A stretch of DNA of 64,000 nucleotides from Sphingomonas beigongshangi (GTDB taxonomy: Bacteria; Pseudomonadota; Alphaproteobacteria; Sphingomonadales; Sphingomonadaceae): assembly GCF_016820445.1 (NCBI RefSeq), contig NZ_JADHDT010000002.1, positions 248,001 to 312,000 of the forward strand. Direction: 5' to 3'. How positions within the stretch are numbered: the first letter of the stretch is position 1; the number at the start of each line of letters is the position of its first letter. A model generated the notes under the pieces. That model did no database searches and had not been told where the DNA came from. It saw only the letters and a program-made list of their open reading frames with translations. Below are positions 42,686 through 51,890 of the stretch, piece by piece. The position numbers and the translations under genes were made by a program.

Positions 42686-43564
42686 TTAGGTGGCGAAGGA
42701 ATTGGCGAGGCTGCCCATCGTCAGCGCCCAGCCGTCGACGAGGACGAACAAGAGCAGCTTGAACGGCAGCGAGATGATCGTCGGCGACAGCATCGCCATG
42801 CCGAGCGCCATCAGGACCGTCGCGACGATCAGGTCGATGACGATGAAGGGCAGGAAGACGAGGAAGCCGATCTGGAAGGCGGTCTTCAGCTCGCTGGTGA
42901 CGAACGCCGGCAGCAGCACCGCATAGGGAATCTCCTTCGGGCTCGCATAGGGGCCGCTCTTTGCCATCTGCGCGAACAGCGTCACGTCCTTGACCCGCGT
43001 CTGCTTGGTCATGAAGTCGTGCAGCGGCGCGCCGGCGCGTTCGATCATCTGCGTGCCGGCGAGCTGTCCCGCCGCATAAGGCTGGATCGCCTGGCTATTC
43101 ATCTGGCTGATTGTCGGCGCCATCACGAACAGGGAAAGGAAGAGCGCAAGGCCGATCAGCACCTGGTTGGGCGGCGTCTGCTGCAGGCCCAGCGCCTGGC
43201 GCAGGACAGCGAGCACGATGACGATCCGCGTGAAGCTGGTCATCATCAGCAGGATGCCCGGCAGGATGGTCAGCAGGCCCATGATGATCAGGACCTGGAG
43301 CGACAGCGACAGCGGCGCCGACTGGCTGTTGCCGCCGCCCGCGCCGCTGCTGAGCTGGCCGAGCGCGCGGTCGACCGCGTCGCCGACGCCAGGCGCGGGG
43401 GCGGCAGGCGCGCCCTGCGCGAAGGCGGGGGCGGCGATCAGGATGGCGACGAGCAATGCGAGCGCGACCCACAGCCACTTGGCGGGCGTCGCGGTCCGGC
43501 GCTTCGCCGTCGGTTGCTGGAACAGCGCCGGGCCGGTGCCGCGACGGGTAACGGTGACGCTCAC
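42686..43564 (-). CDS. fliP: Flagellar export apparatus protein FliP
   Basis: A 292-residue export-gate protein. The N-terminus has a signal-like helix (WLWVALALLVAILIAAPAFA) and the core shows MMTSFTRIVIVLAVLRQALG, NQVLIGLALFLSLFVMAPTI and the second signature FLPFIVIDLIVATVLMALGM. The first 35 residues before the signal helix are unusual, so the true start could be further downstream. It overlaps fliO by ATGA. Confidence 0.95.
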   Translation of the reverse strand: MSVTVTRRGTGPALFQQPTAKRRTATPAKWLWVALALLVAILIAAPAFAQGAPAAPAPGVGDAVDRALGQLSSGAGGGNSQSAPLSLSLQVLIIMGLLTILPGILLMMTSFTRIVIVLAVLRQALGLQQTPPNQVLIGLALFLSLFVMAPTISQMNSQAIQPYAAGQLAGTQMIERAGAPLHDFMTKQTRVKDVTLFAQMAKSGPYASPKEIPYAVLLPAFVTSELKTAFQIGFLVFLPFIVIDLIVATVLMALGMAMLSPTIISLPFKLLLFVLVDGWALTMGSLANSFAT

Positions 43565-43824
43565 GCGTGCGGCCCCTCGGACTTGTCGACCAGGGTCACG
43601 CCGCCGCGTCCGACCGACACGAGCAGGCGCTTGCCCTCGAAGTCGAGGACCGCGAGCCGCAGGCCCGGCGAAATCATCATGGTCTCGCGCACGGCGATCA
43701 GGCGCGTCGACGGCTTGCCCGGCATGCGCGATTCGAGACGGCGCCAGAGATAGAGGCAGCCGATCATCAGGCCGCAGACCAGCGGCAGCATGATGACGAG
43801 CTTGAGGATATAGGACCAGAGCAT
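43561..43824 (-). CDS. fliO: Flagellar biosynthetic protein FliO
   Basis: An 87-residue protein with one N-terminal transmembrane helix (LKLVIMLPLVCGLMIGCLYL) and a cytoplasmic FliO-like domain (LIAVRETMMISPGLRLAVLD, FEGKRLLVSVGRGGVTLVD). It helps assemble the FliP ring. Position between fliN and fliP supports the call, since FliO is weakly conserved. Confidence 0.9.
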   Translation of the reverse strand: MLWSYILKLVIMLPLVCGLMIGCLYLWRRLESRMPGKPSTRLIAVRETMMISPGLRLAVLDFEGKRLLVSVGRGGVTLVDKSEGPHA

Positions 43825-43839
43825 CGAAGAAAGCCTGCC

Positions 43840-44142
43840 TCAGCCGCGCGCGGGCGCGGTCTTGTCGGGGGAAACCAGCTCGGTCATGCGCACGCCGAAG
43901 CGGTCGCCGACCGTGACCACCTCGCCGCGACCGATCAGCGTGCCGTTGACGAACACGTCGAGCAGCTCGTTCGCCTGCCGATCGAGCTCGATGACGCTCG
44001 ATTCACCCAGCGCGAGCAGTTCGCGGAGCGTCAGCTGCGTCGAGCCGATCTCGACGGTCAGCTTCACGTCGACGTCCTGCAGCAGCCGGAAATTCGCGGC
44101 CACGGCGGCATCGACGGGAAATCCGCCGGTCATGTCGTTCAT
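43840..44142 (-). CDS. fliN: Flagellar motor switch protein FliN
   Basis: A 100-residue C-ring protein: VDVKLTVEIGSTQLTLRELL, SSVIELDRQANELLDVFVNG and RGEVVTVGDRFGVRMTELVS are the SpoA (FliN/FliM C) fold. It forms the base of the C-ring and docks FliH. The ATG at 44142 overlaps the fliM stop (ATGA). There is no extended N-terminus. Confidence 0.94.
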   Translation of the reverse strand: MNDMTGGFPVDAAVAANFRLLQDVDVKLTVEIGSTQLTLRELLALGESSVIELDRQANELLDVFVNGTLIGRGEVVTVGDRFGVRMTELVSPDKTAPARG

Positions 44143-45110
44143 TGATCCTGTCCTTGATCGAGGTCGTGTGCGGCGCTCGGGTCGGTGCCGACGTCGAGAT
44201 GCGCGATCTGGGTGAGCCGGACGGCGGCATGGCCGTTGGCGGTGCCGACGGTGCCGCGGCCGAGCAGGTCGGAGCCGACCATCACCGGCACTTCGGGGCC
44301 GAAGCTGATCGGGATGATGTCGCCTTCCTTGAGGTTCATCAGCCGCGACAGCGGGACGACGGGTTCGGCGAGCACCGAGCGGATCGGGAAGCGTACGCCC
44401 ATCGCCGCGCGCGTCAGCTGCGTACGCCATGCGGGATCGGCTTCCACCTTTGCCAGCACCTTGCCGGTCAGCGTCGGTGCGTGCGGCTTCAGTGCGGTGA
44501 CGGGATAGAGGATGTCGATGAACACCGGCTTCGCCTCGCCGACCGCAAGGCCGAAGCGGGTGACGATCATCGCGTCTTCCGCGTCGATCGCGAGCATCGC
44601 GGGCGAGATCTCGACACGGCCCGGCGTGAACTCGATACGGGCGAGCGGTTCCCAGGCGGCCCGCAACGGCGCCGCGAGCATTTCGCCGAGCCGGCCGACC
44701 ATGGCCTCTCCCGCAGGGGAGAATTCGGCGGGGATCACCGCCGGTGCGGCGCCCGTACCGCCAAAGAACAGGTCGAGCAGCTCGAGCACGAACACGCCGT
44801 CGAGGACGCAAAGGCCGGTGCCGCCGGGCGGCACCATCGCGAGCGGCAGCCAGGCGGTCAGTCCCTCCGGCCGTTCCGCGCGGTAATCGGCGAAACGCTG
44901 CACGACGAGCGGCTCTGCCCAGGTGCGCGCCTCGCGGCGCAGCATCGGCTCGAACATGCCGCGCAGCGACCGGGCGAAACGTGCCGAGAGATGCTGCAGC
45001 GTGTGGAGGTCACCGAACGGATTGAGCTTGGCCATGCCGAGCACCGCCGCATGCGCGGCGGGGGCGCGATCCCGCGTGCGTCGATCCGTGGTTGCTTCGG
45101 CGTTAACCAT
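44139..45110 (-). CDS. fliM: Flagellar motor switch protein FliM (lacks CheY-binding peptide)
   Basis: A 323-residue C-ring protein. The middle CheC-like domain (about 60-220) and the C-terminal SpoA domain (DIIPISFGPEVPVMVGSDLL) are present. The N-terminus (MVNAEATTDRRTRDRAPAAH) has no EIDALL motif, the peptide that binds phosphorylated CheY in other bacteria. An upstream in-frame ATG at 45188 adds no such motif either. The start at 45110 is four bases after the fliL stop. Control of rotation direction may therefore use another route. Confidence 0.9.
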   Translation of the reverse strand: MVNAEATTDRRTRDRAPAAHAAVLGMAKLNPFGDLHTLQHLSARFARSLRGMFEPMLRREARTWAEPLVVQRFADYRAERPEGLTAWLPLAMVPPGGTGLCVLDGVFVLELLDLFFGGTGAAPAVIPAEFSPAGEAMVGRLGEMLAAPLRAAWEPLARIEFTPGRVEISPAMLAIDAEDAMIVTRFGLAVGEAKPVFIDILYPVTALKPHAPTLTGKVLAKVEADPAWRTQLTRAAMGVRFPIRSVLAEPVVPLSRLMNLKEGDIIPISFGPEVPVMVGSDLLGRGTVGTANGHAAVRLTQIAHLDVGTDPSAAHDLDQGQDQ

Positions 45111-45114
45111 GCCG

Positions 45115-45735
45115 TCACTGAACAACGAAACTGGTAAAGTAAACGTTACTGATCCCGCCGAATCCCTCCTTTTGCTCGAGAACCGCATTGATCGCCTTGG
45201 CCAGGCGACCCTGCAGCTGCTGCTTGCCCTCGCTGGTGAAGATCTGGTCTTCCGGCGTATCCCCGAGCGTGAGCAGCACCGCGGAGCGGACCGCGATGTC
45301 GTTGGTCTTCAGATTCTCGATCACGGTGTCGTCATAGGGCGTCGAGACGGCGAGCCCGATCTGGACGATGTGCACCGAATCCTTGAGGTTCGACGTGAAA
45401 GAAGGATCCATCGTGAAATAATTGGAGGCATAACGGTCGCCGCCTCCGCCCGACGGCGGATGCTTGCCGCCGCTCGCGCTGCCGCCGCTCTCACCGCCAC
45501 CATGACCGCCTTCGCCGCCCTCCTTGGGCCGCTTCTGCTCCGACTTGGGGACGAGCTTGGGGCCATTGTCCTCCGCCTTGGCGGCCCCGTGTCCGCCGAT
45601 CAGGCCGCTGCTGCTGGCATAGACACCGGCACCGACGCCCCCGCCGAGGAGGACGAGCACGCCAAGGATCATCACCAGCATCTTCTTCTTGCCGCCCTTT
45701 TTCTTGGGCGCATCGGCTTCGGGCTTGTCGCTCAT
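45115..45735 (-). CDS. fliL: Flagellar basal-body protein FliL
   Basis: A 206-residue protein with a Lys-rich cytoplasmic start, one transmembrane helix (MLVMILGVLVLLGGGVGAGV) and a Gly/Ser-rich linker. The periplasmic FliL domain follows (FTMDPSFTSNLKDSVHIVQI, RSAVLLTLGDTPEDQIFTSE), ending YFTSFVVQ. FliL supports stator function. It sits between fliK and fliM with a four-base gap to fliM. Confidence 0.93.
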   Translation of the reverse strand: MSDKPEADAPKKKGGKKKMLVMILGVLVLLGGGVGAGVYASSSGLIGGHGAAKAEDNGPKLVPKSEQKRPKEGGEGGHGGGESGGSASGGKHPPSGGGGDRYASNYFTMDPSFTSNLKDSVHIVQIGLAVSTPYDDTVIENLKTNDIAVRSAVLLTLGDTPEDQIFTSEGKQQLQGRLAKAINAVLEQKEGFGGISNVYFTSFVVQ

Positions 45736-45769
45736 CGTGGGTCAGTCCTTCGGGAAATGGGGAGGGGAA

Positions 45770-48295
45770 TCAGGCGAGGCGGCCACTGCCGGCCTCCGCC
45801 TCATCGGAACCGCGGTCGCGCGGTGTGCGGTTGGGCAGGGGCGCGTCGGGGGTCCGCCGCGCCTGCTGGCGGGATTGCTGCTGGCCTTCGCCGGACTGCA
45901 TGGCGGAACCGCGCGTCGGCTCCGCCGATCCGCGCGGCTGCTCCGGCTGTCCCCGCGGGCGATCGTCGGTCTGACCGCCGGCCGCGTTGCCGCCGGCGGT
46001 GACCTGCGTTTCGCTGAGCCGGATGCCACGCTGCTCGGCCGCCTGGACGAGCTGGGGCTGCGCATCCTGCAGCAGCGCGCGCGTCGACGCCTGATCCGCG
46101 GCGAAATGGACGTGGAGCGTGTCGCCGTCCTTGCGCAGCGCGATGTCGATCGTGCCGAGCGCGTCGGGGACGAGCCGGATCCGGGTGCTGGAGGCATCCG
46201 CCGCGTCACGCAGCGTCTCGATATGGTCGATCATCGCGTTCGGCCAGCGCTCCTGGCGCATGTCGAGTGTCGGTCGCGCATCCGCGGCGATCGGCGCGGT
46301 GGCCTGCTGGACAGGCGTGGCGAGCGGCGTGGCGATCGCGGCAGGTAGCGCCGCCGGCCCGTCTTCCTGTCTCTGCGCCGCATGGATGGCGGCGCCGAAG
46401 ACCTGGGCCGCCGGCGCGGTGACCCCCGCGGAGGGCCGTGCAGCGGGCGCGGCACTGGGCGCGAGCGCGACCGCCTGGGCCGGCGGACCGGCGACTTCGC
46501 GGGTGAACATCGCCCGTCGAGGCTCCGTCGTGCTGCCCGCGGACGGTGCGCTGGCCTCTGCGGCGATGCTGCTGTCGACGGATGCGGCGGGGCTCGTGCC
46601 AGCGGGTGCGGCACGGGCGGTCGGCGGCGTGTCGGCCTGCGCGGCCAGCGGCGCGGGTGCCGGCATCGCAGCCTTGGCAGCCGTCGTCACCTGGGCGGGC
46701 ACGCCGGTCGACGGCGCTGCCACGGGTGTGGCTCGCTGCGCATCGATGACGCTATCGCCGCGACGCGGCGAGGCTGGTGGCTTTCCGCGGACGGCAGCGG
46801 ATGTCGCCGGGCTTGGCATGATACCGGGGACGGACGGATTCGCGGCGGGAACCGTGGTCGTCGCTGTCGCGGGCGGTGCGGTGGCCGGCGTCGCGGCGGA
46901 TGTCGGTGTCGGCTGCGATGTCGGGTGGTTAGTCGCGCTGCCCTGCGCCACGTTCTCCTGTACCAGTGCGGCGGTACCGCGTGCCGCCTCCGGTGGGGCC
47001 ATGTCGGGCGTCGCCATATCGATCGAGGGTGCGGACGGTACGGCGACCGACGCGGCAGCGGGGGCGGTTGCGTCGACGGTCGTCCGCAGGTCCGACGCGT
47101 CGCGGCCGCCCCCTTGGACCTCCTTGTCGGCTGCCGCCTCGGCGCGCGCGGCGTTGCCGGATCCTGCCGTCGCCGCGGGGCGATCGACGGGCGATGCGGC
47201 GGCGAGCGGGGTGGACGCGCGTCCTGCCCCGTTCGGCACCGCCACGTCTCCGCGCGCTGCAGAAGCGGCAGGGTCGGCCGCGCGGGGCGCGAGGGCGGCG
47301 GGCGATGGCGGTACCGGCGCGATGGGTGTCGCGGCCGGATCAGGCTGGATCGCCTCGGACAATATGTGTCCCGCTTCGGCACCCGCCTTCGGGGCCGCTT
47401 GCCGCGACGGGGTATCGGGGAGGCCGGCAGGCGGCTGTGCTGCCGGTCCGCCACGCCGGGAGCGACCGGCTTCGCCGTTGGGCGTCACGGCCGCCTGCCG
47501 GGACGCGGCGCGCGGTGTCACGGGGGCGGTCGTCGTGCCGGTATCGGGCTCCGACGACGGCGGACGGGACGGTTCGGCGGCAGCGGGCGGCGGGTCCGGA
47601 ACGGGATCGCCGCGATCGGATACGCTCTCGGCCGTCACGTCGCTCTCGTCCGCCGCTGGCTCGGACGACGCCGGTCCGCCGGAGGTGCGAGGCGGAAGGG
47701 CCTTGCGCTGCGCGATTCGCATCGGCAGGTCCGCCTTGATCTCCTGGCGCGGCGCCGGTCGTGGTTCCTGGATCGCGTCGGTGTCGCTTGCGGCGTTCGC
47801 GTCGAGCGGAGATGCCAACGCCGCCGTCACCATGGCGGCGGCGGAGGCGGTCGACCGGATCGCCGCCAATGGCACGGCAGGGCGCGACGGCAGCCCCGGC
47901 GCGCCCGTATCGATCGCGGGTGCCGATGGCGCGCTGATCGGCGCCGCGGCCGTCAGTCGTGCCGTGGTCGTCGGCGCGGCGGCGCCCGCCGGCGACGGCG
48001 CGGGCGGCACTGGCATGTCGGCGGGGGCCATGGGGGCGGGCACGGGAAGATGGACCGCCGCAAGCCAGTCGAGCGCCGGATCGACGCCACCGGCAATCGT
48101 CGGCAAAACCGGCAAGGCCTTGCCGGACACGGTCGGCGTGCCGGCTGCCGGCTCGGCGGCCGGCGCGGTGGCGGGAACCAGATCCGCGCCGATCGCCAGC
48201 ATCGACAGCCCGAAAGCCGCGCCGTCGCCCGGTGCGGCGCCGGCCACGGCAAGGCCGGGGGCGGTCGTTCGCAAGGCGGCGGCAGGCTGGATCAT
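45770..48295 (-). CDS. fliK: Flagellar hook-length control protein FliK
   Basis: An 841-residue protein, mostly low-complexity Ala/Pro/Thr-rich linker as expected of the molecular ruler. The C-terminal Flg_hook domain is recognisable (about 690-785; LDMRQERWPNAMIDHIETL, TIDIALRKDGDTLHVHFAAD, LRLSETQ-like GIRLSETQVTAGG). It measures hook length and signals FlhB. It is among the longest FliK proteins by my recollection of the family. A sigma-54 site (48350-48365) lies upstream. Confidence 0.9.
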   Translation of the reverse strand: MIQPAAALRTTAPGLAVAGAAPGDGAAFGLSMLAIGADLVPATAPAAEPAAGTPTVSGKALPVLPTIAGGVDPALDWLAAVHLPVPAPMAPADMPVPPAPSPAGAAAPTTTARLTAAAPISAPSAPAIDTGAPGLPSRPAVPLAAIRSTASAAAMVTAALASPLDANAASDTDAIQEPRPAPRQEIKADLPMRIAQRKALPPRTSGGPASSEPAADESDVTAESVSDRGDPVPDPPPAAAEPSRPPSSEPDTGTTTAPVTPRAASRQAAVTPNGEAGRSRRGGPAAQPPAGLPDTPSRQAAPKAGAEAGHILSEAIQPDPAATPIAPVPPSPAALAPRAADPAASAARGDVAVPNGAGRASTPLAAASPVDRPAATAGSGNAARAEAAADKEVQGGGRDASDLRTTVDATAPAAASVAVPSAPSIDMATPDMAPPEAARGTAALVQENVAQGSATNHPTSQPTPTSAATPATAPPATATTTVPAANPSVPGIMPSPATSAAVRGKPPASPRRGDSVIDAQRATPVAAPSTGVPAQVTTAAKAAMPAPAPLAAQADTPPTARAAPAGTSPAASVDSSIAAEASAPSAGSTTEPRRAMFTREVAGPPAQAVALAPSAAPAARPSAGVTAPAAQVFGAAIHAAQRQEDGPAALPAAIATPLATPVQQATAPIAADARPTLDMRQERWPNAMIDHIETLRDAADASSTRIRLVPDALGTIDIALRKDGDTLHVHFAADQASTRALLQDAQPQLVQAAEQRGIRLSETQVTAGGNAAGGQTDDRPRGQPEQPRGSAEPTRGSAMQSGEGQQQSRQQARRTPDAPLPNRTPRDRGSDEAEAGSGRLA

Positions 48296-48349
48296 GATAG
48301 CGCTCGTATCGGCTGGGGCACCGGCAAGCCGGCTCTCGATCCGATCATC

Positions 48350-48365
48350 AGCAAGAAACGTGCCG
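48350..48365 (-). promoter_or_regulatory. Sigma-54 promoter candidate of fliK
   Basis: On the minus strand CGGCACGTTTCTTGCT matches the -24/-12 consensus TGGCACG-N4-TTGCW except for the first base. It lies about 55 bases upstream of the fliK start and just at the fliJ stop, so it could drive fliK and the genes that follow. Confidence 0.75.
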
Positions 48366-48367
48366 TT

Positions 48368-48784
48368 TTAATCCGGCTGCCAGCGCCGCGGCGGGGGCGG
48401 TGCCTCCTCCAGCGCGCGCATCTCCTTGCCGAGCGCGGCGACCCGCGCGCGGTCGAGCAGCTTTTCGACGGCGGTCTGATCGCGCTTCGCGCCGCGGGTC
48501 GCCTCTGCCGCGCGTGCGACATGGTGGCCGGCCATCTCGACGCGCGCCTGTGCGGCACTGGCCGACTGGTGCAGCCGCTCGCGGAAATGCGCCTGTGCCA
48601 GCATCGCGGCCCCGCCGGTCTGGCTCGTCACCGGCGCGACGGCGTCGGCGAGCGCCTGGATGCGACCGGCGAGCTGCGTCTCGCTGTGATGCTTTTCGTG
48701 CGCGCGCACCTCTTCGGCGCGGACCAGATTCAGCTGGAGCGTGCGCACCCGATGGATGCGACGCAGCTTCTTGGCGTTAGGCAC
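48368..48784 (-). CDS. fliJ: Flagellar protein FliJ
   Basis: A 138-residue coiled-coil protein (LRRIHRVRTLQLNLVRAEEV, HEKHHSETQLAGRIQALADA) that fits FliJ, the export stalk bound to FliI. FliJ is weakly conserved, so position between fliI and fliK carries weight. It overlaps the fliI stop by eight bases. Confidence 0.82.
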   Translation of the reverse strand: MPNAKKLRRIHRVRTLQLNLVRAEEVRAHEKHHSETQLAGRIQALADAVAPVTSQTGGAAMLAQAHFRERLHQSASAAQARVEMAGHHVARAAEATRGAKRDQTAVEKLLDRARVAALGKEMRALEEAPPPPRRWQPD

Positions 48785-50105
48785 CGAATACGCCCGTCAG
48801 CTCCGCGACGGCGTCGTCGAGCGATACCGTCTCGTCGGCCGCCTGCTTGATATACTCCATCACCACCGGGTGGCAGGCGATCGCCGCGTCGATCGCGGCA
48901 TCGGCGCCGGCGCGATAGGCGCCCATCAGCACCAGGTCGCGATTCTCCTCGTAGGTCGCCAGGTGGCGGCGCAGCACGCGCGCGGCGCGCAAATGGTCGG
49001 CATGGGCGATGTCGGTCATCACGCGGCTGACGGAGGGGCCGATGTCGATCGCCGGGTAGACGCCGCGCTCGGCGAGGTGGCGGTTCAACACGATATGCCC
49101 GTCCAGGATCGACCGAGCCGAATCGACGACGGGGTCGTTGCCGTCGTCGCCATCGGCGAGCACGGTATAGATGGCGGTGATCGATCCGCCCGTGGTCACG
49201 TCGGTGCCCGCACGTTCGATCAGGTTGGGCAGCATCGCGATCGCGGACGGCGGATAGCCGCGCGCGCTGGCCGGTTCGCCCAGCGCCAATCCGATCTCGC
49301 GCCCGGCGTGCGCGACGCGCGTCAGGCTGTCCATGATCAGCAGGACCTTCTTGCCTTCGGCGCGGAACGCCTCGGCGATCGCGGTGGCGCGCAGCGCGCC
49401 GCGGATGCGCAGCACGGGCGAGTGGTTCGCGGGCACGGCGACCACCACGGACCGCGCACGCGCGGCCCCGGCCACCTTGGTCTCTAGGAAGTCGGCGACT
49501 TCGCGGCTGCGCTCGCCGATCAGGCCGATCACGATGACGTCGGCCTTGGCGGCCTTGACCATCATCCCGAGCAGCACGGACTTGCCGACGCCCGACCCGG
49601 CCATGATGCCGACGCGCTGGCCCTGGCCGATCGTCAGCAGGCCGTTGATCGCGCGCACGCCGACGTCGAGCGGCTCCAGAACCCGACCGCGATCGAGCGG
49701 CGACTGCAACTTGCCCGCCAACGGCCAGCGCCCGGCGCCGCGGATCGGACCCAGGCCGTCGATCGGCCGACCGGCACCGTCGACGACGCGACCGAGCAGC
49801 GCCGCGCCGACCTCCGCCTCGCCGGGAGGGCCGATCGGGCGTACGGGCGCCTTGGGCAGCAGCGGCGCGGGGCCGCCGAGGTTCATCAGCAGCGTGCGAC
49901 CGCCGCGAAAGCCGATCACCTCCGCCTCGACCTTGCTGTCGCCGTGTCCGCCGATCTCGCAGACCGTGCCGACCGGCAGCGACAGGCCGACCGCCTCCAT
50001 CAGCAGGCCGTCATAGGAGGCGAGGCGGCCCGATACCTTTGGTGCAGGACGGAAGTCGGCGATGCCGAGCGTGTCGAGATAGTCGGCCGTGAAGCGGTTG
50101 AGCAT
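48777..50105 (-). CDS. fliI: Flagellum-specific ATPase FliI
   Basis: A 442-residue F1-like ATPase. Walker A is GIMAGSGVGKSVLLGMMVK (about 163-181), Walker B is KKVLLIMDSLTRVAHAGREI, and GYPPSAIAMLPNLIERAG and DIGPSVSRVM are typical of export ATPases. It energises type III flagellar export with FliH and FliJ. The ATG at 50105 follows the fliH stop by 12 bases; an open frame extends further upstream but overlaps fliH. Confidence 0.96.
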   Translation of the reverse strand: MLNRFTADYLDTLGIADFRPAPKVSGRLASYDGLLMEAVGLSLPVGTVCEIGGHGDSKVEAEVIGFRGGRTLLMNLGGPAPLLPKAPVRPIGPPGEAEVGAALLGRVVDGAGRPIDGLGPIRGAGRWPLAGKLQSPLDRGRVLEPLDVGVRAINGLLTIGQGQRVGIMAGSGVGKSVLLGMMVKAAKADVIVIGLIGERSREVADFLETKVAGAARARSVVVAVPANHSPVLRIRGALRATAIAEAFRAEGKKVLLIMDSLTRVAHAGREIGLALGEPASARGYPPSAIAMLPNLIERAGTDVTTGGSITAIYTVLADGDDGNDPVVDSARSILDGHIVLNRHLAERGVYPAIDIGPSVSRVMTDIAHADHLRAARVLRRHLATYEENRDLVLMGAYRAGADAAIDAAIACHPVVMEYIKQAADETVSLDDAVAELTGVFGA

Positions 50106-50116
50106 CGATCTGCGGT

Positions 50117-50887
50117 TCAGGCTGCGGTGGGGGGAACGGGGACGCGGTCGATCGCTTCGGCGAGCTGCTCGAGCCAGAGTTCCGGACCATCCTCCACGAG
50201 GGTGGAGGCGCTTTCGAGCACGAAGCTGCCGCGTGCCACCGCCGCGTCGCCGATCGCGAAGATCGACTTGGGCAAATTGCCCTCCACCAGCGCCACGTCG
50301 GCGGGGTTGAGGCGCAGCATCGCCGATTCGCTCGCATCGGCAAGCAGGTCGGCGGCGGCCTCTATCCGACGGGTGAGCACCTCCGCGGCGACGCCGGTCT
50401 CGCCGACCAGTCGCGTCACCAGCAGCATCACCGTCTGCCGGAGCTGGCGGGCGATGCGCTCGCGGTCGAGCTGATGGCCATTGGCGAGCGCGGCGGCAAG
50501 CTCGACGAGCAGCGCCTTGTCCCGGTCGCCGCTTTCGCGTGCAGCAGCGGCGGCGGCCGCCAGCCCCTCGGCATAGCCGGCCGCATGCGCGGTCTCGACC
50601 GGGTCGATGAACGGCGTCGGTTCGGCGGATGCGTCGAGCGGGTCCCAGCCTTCGGTCGCCCGCCCCGTGCCGCCGCCGTCTGCGGGGCTGAAATGCTTCG
50701 GCCTGACCGGCGAATCGTCCGCCATCTCGCGCGCGATACGGTCCCACATGTCGCGCGGCGTGAAGCCCGGCGTCGGCGACAGCGCGGCGGCGAGCAGGTG
50801 CGGCGGCGTGTCGTGCCGCACCGCGAAGCCGGCGACGAAGCTGGCGGGCGACGACGGGCGGGCGCCGGAGGCGAAGGCGTCAGACAT
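50117..50887 (-). CDS. fliH: Flagellar assembly protein FliH
   Basis: A 256-residue protein: an unstructured N-terminus, an Ala-rich helical stretch (ETAHAAGYAEGLAAAAAAAR) and a C-terminal FliH/HrpE domain (LRQTVMLLVTRLVGETGVAA, EAAADLLADASESAMLRLNP). It holds FliI at the C-ring. The low conservation of FliH makes context important; it sits between fliG and fliI. Confidence 0.88.
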   Translation of the reverse strand: MSDAFASGARPSSPASFVAGFAVRHDTPPHLLAAALSPTPGFTPRDMWDRIAREMADDSPVRPKHFSPADGGGTGRATEGWDPLDASAEPTPFIDPVETAHAAGYAEGLAAAAAAARESGDRDKALLVELAAALANGHQLDRERIARQLRQTVMLLVTRLVGETGVAAEVLTRRIEAAADLLADASESAMLRLNPADVALVEGNLPKSIFAIGDAAVARGSFVLESASTLVEDGPELWLEQLAEAIDRVPVPPTAA

Positions 50888-51890
50888 AATCGTCGTCTCC
50901 GCCGCCCATCATGATCGTGCCGTCCTTGGCCAGGTTGCGTGCGATGGCGATCATCACCTTCTGCGCGTCGAGCACCTCGGCGAGCTTCATCGGGCCGCGC
51001 GCTTCCATCTCGTCGCGGATGCCGTCGGCGGCGCGCGCCGACATGCAGCCCAGGAAGCGCTCGCGTGCCGCCTCGTCCACGCCCTTGAGCGCGCGCGACA
51101 GGACGTCGCCGTCGACATTGCGGATGAGCGTGCCGAGATTCTTGTCGTCCATGTCGAGCAGATTGTCGAAGACGAACATCGCCTCCTCGATCGCCTTGGC
51201 GAGATCCTTGTCGATCTTGAACAGCTTGGGCATGACGCGCTGCTCGGTGGCCTTGCGCGCGCCCTGCAGGATCTTCGCGGCCTCGCGCGTGCCGCCCAGC
51301 GTCAGTCCGGCTCCGCCGCCGCCGCGCCGGTTGGCGAGTAGCGTCTTCAGCGTGTCGATCGCGTCCGGGTTGACCGGGCCGAGCTTGGCGATGCGGTGCA
51401 GGATGTCGGGCTGCGATCCTTCGGGCAATTGTTCCAGCACCTTGCCGCCGACCGCCGGATCAAGGTTGGCGATCACCACCGCGGCGATCTGGGGATGCTC
51501 CTTCTCGATCATCGCCGCGATCTCCGGGGCATCGAGCCAGCTCAGAATCTCCAGGCCGCAGGCCGCGTCGGGCGGCGTGATCCGGGCAAGGATGCTGCCT
51601 GCCTTCTCGTCGCCGAGCGCGCGCGTCATCACCGCCTCCACCTTGGGGCGGGGATCGAACGAGATGCCGGTGCGATCGCGCGCCTTGCCGGTAAAGTCGT
51701 CGAGGACGTTCGCCATCTCTTCCTCGGAAACGTCGGCGACGTTGAGCATCGCGGCGCCCAGCTCGCGGACCTCTTCGGGATCGAGCTTCTGGAGCATGGC
51801 CGCGGCTTCCTCCTCGTCGACGAGCATCATCAGCACGGCGGCGCGTTCGACGCCGGTGAAGTTGCGCGGGGCGGTTGCGACGTCGCTCAT
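50880..51890 (-). CDS. fliG: Flagellar motor switch protein FliG
   Basis: A 336-residue protein of normal length with N-, middle and C-terminal domains. The N-terminal LMMLVDEEEAAAMLQKLDPE and middle EHPQIAAVVIANLDPAVGGK (EHPQ motif) are typical, and the torque domain has FVFDNLLDMDDKNLGTLIRN. FliG links the MS ring with FliM and contacts MotA. It overlaps fliF by four bases. Confidence 0.96.
   Translation of the reverse strand: MSDVATAPRNFTGVERAAVLMMLVDEEEAAAMLQKLDPEEVRELGAAMLNVADVSEEEMANVLDDFTGKARDRTGISFDPRPKVEAVMTRALGDEKAGSILARITPPDAACGLEILSWLDAPEIAAMIEKEHPQIAAVVIANLDPAVGGKVLEQLPEGSQPDILHRIAKLGPVNPDAIDTLKTLLANRRGGGGAGLTLGGTREAAKILQGARKATEQRVMPKLFKIDKDLAKAIEEAMFVFDNLLDMDDKNLGTLIRNVDGDVLSRALKGVDEAARERFLGCMSARAADGIRDEMEARGPMKLAEVLDAQKVMIAIARNLAKDGTIMMGGGDDDYV

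Noticed and set aside
46119..48371. A 750-codon open frame on the plus strand, antisense to fliK
   Set aside because: fliK is an extremely Ala/Pro/Thr-rich, GC-rich gene, and such composition leaves long antisense frames open. The antisense product is Gly/Ala/Asp repeats with no domain or ribosome-binding site.
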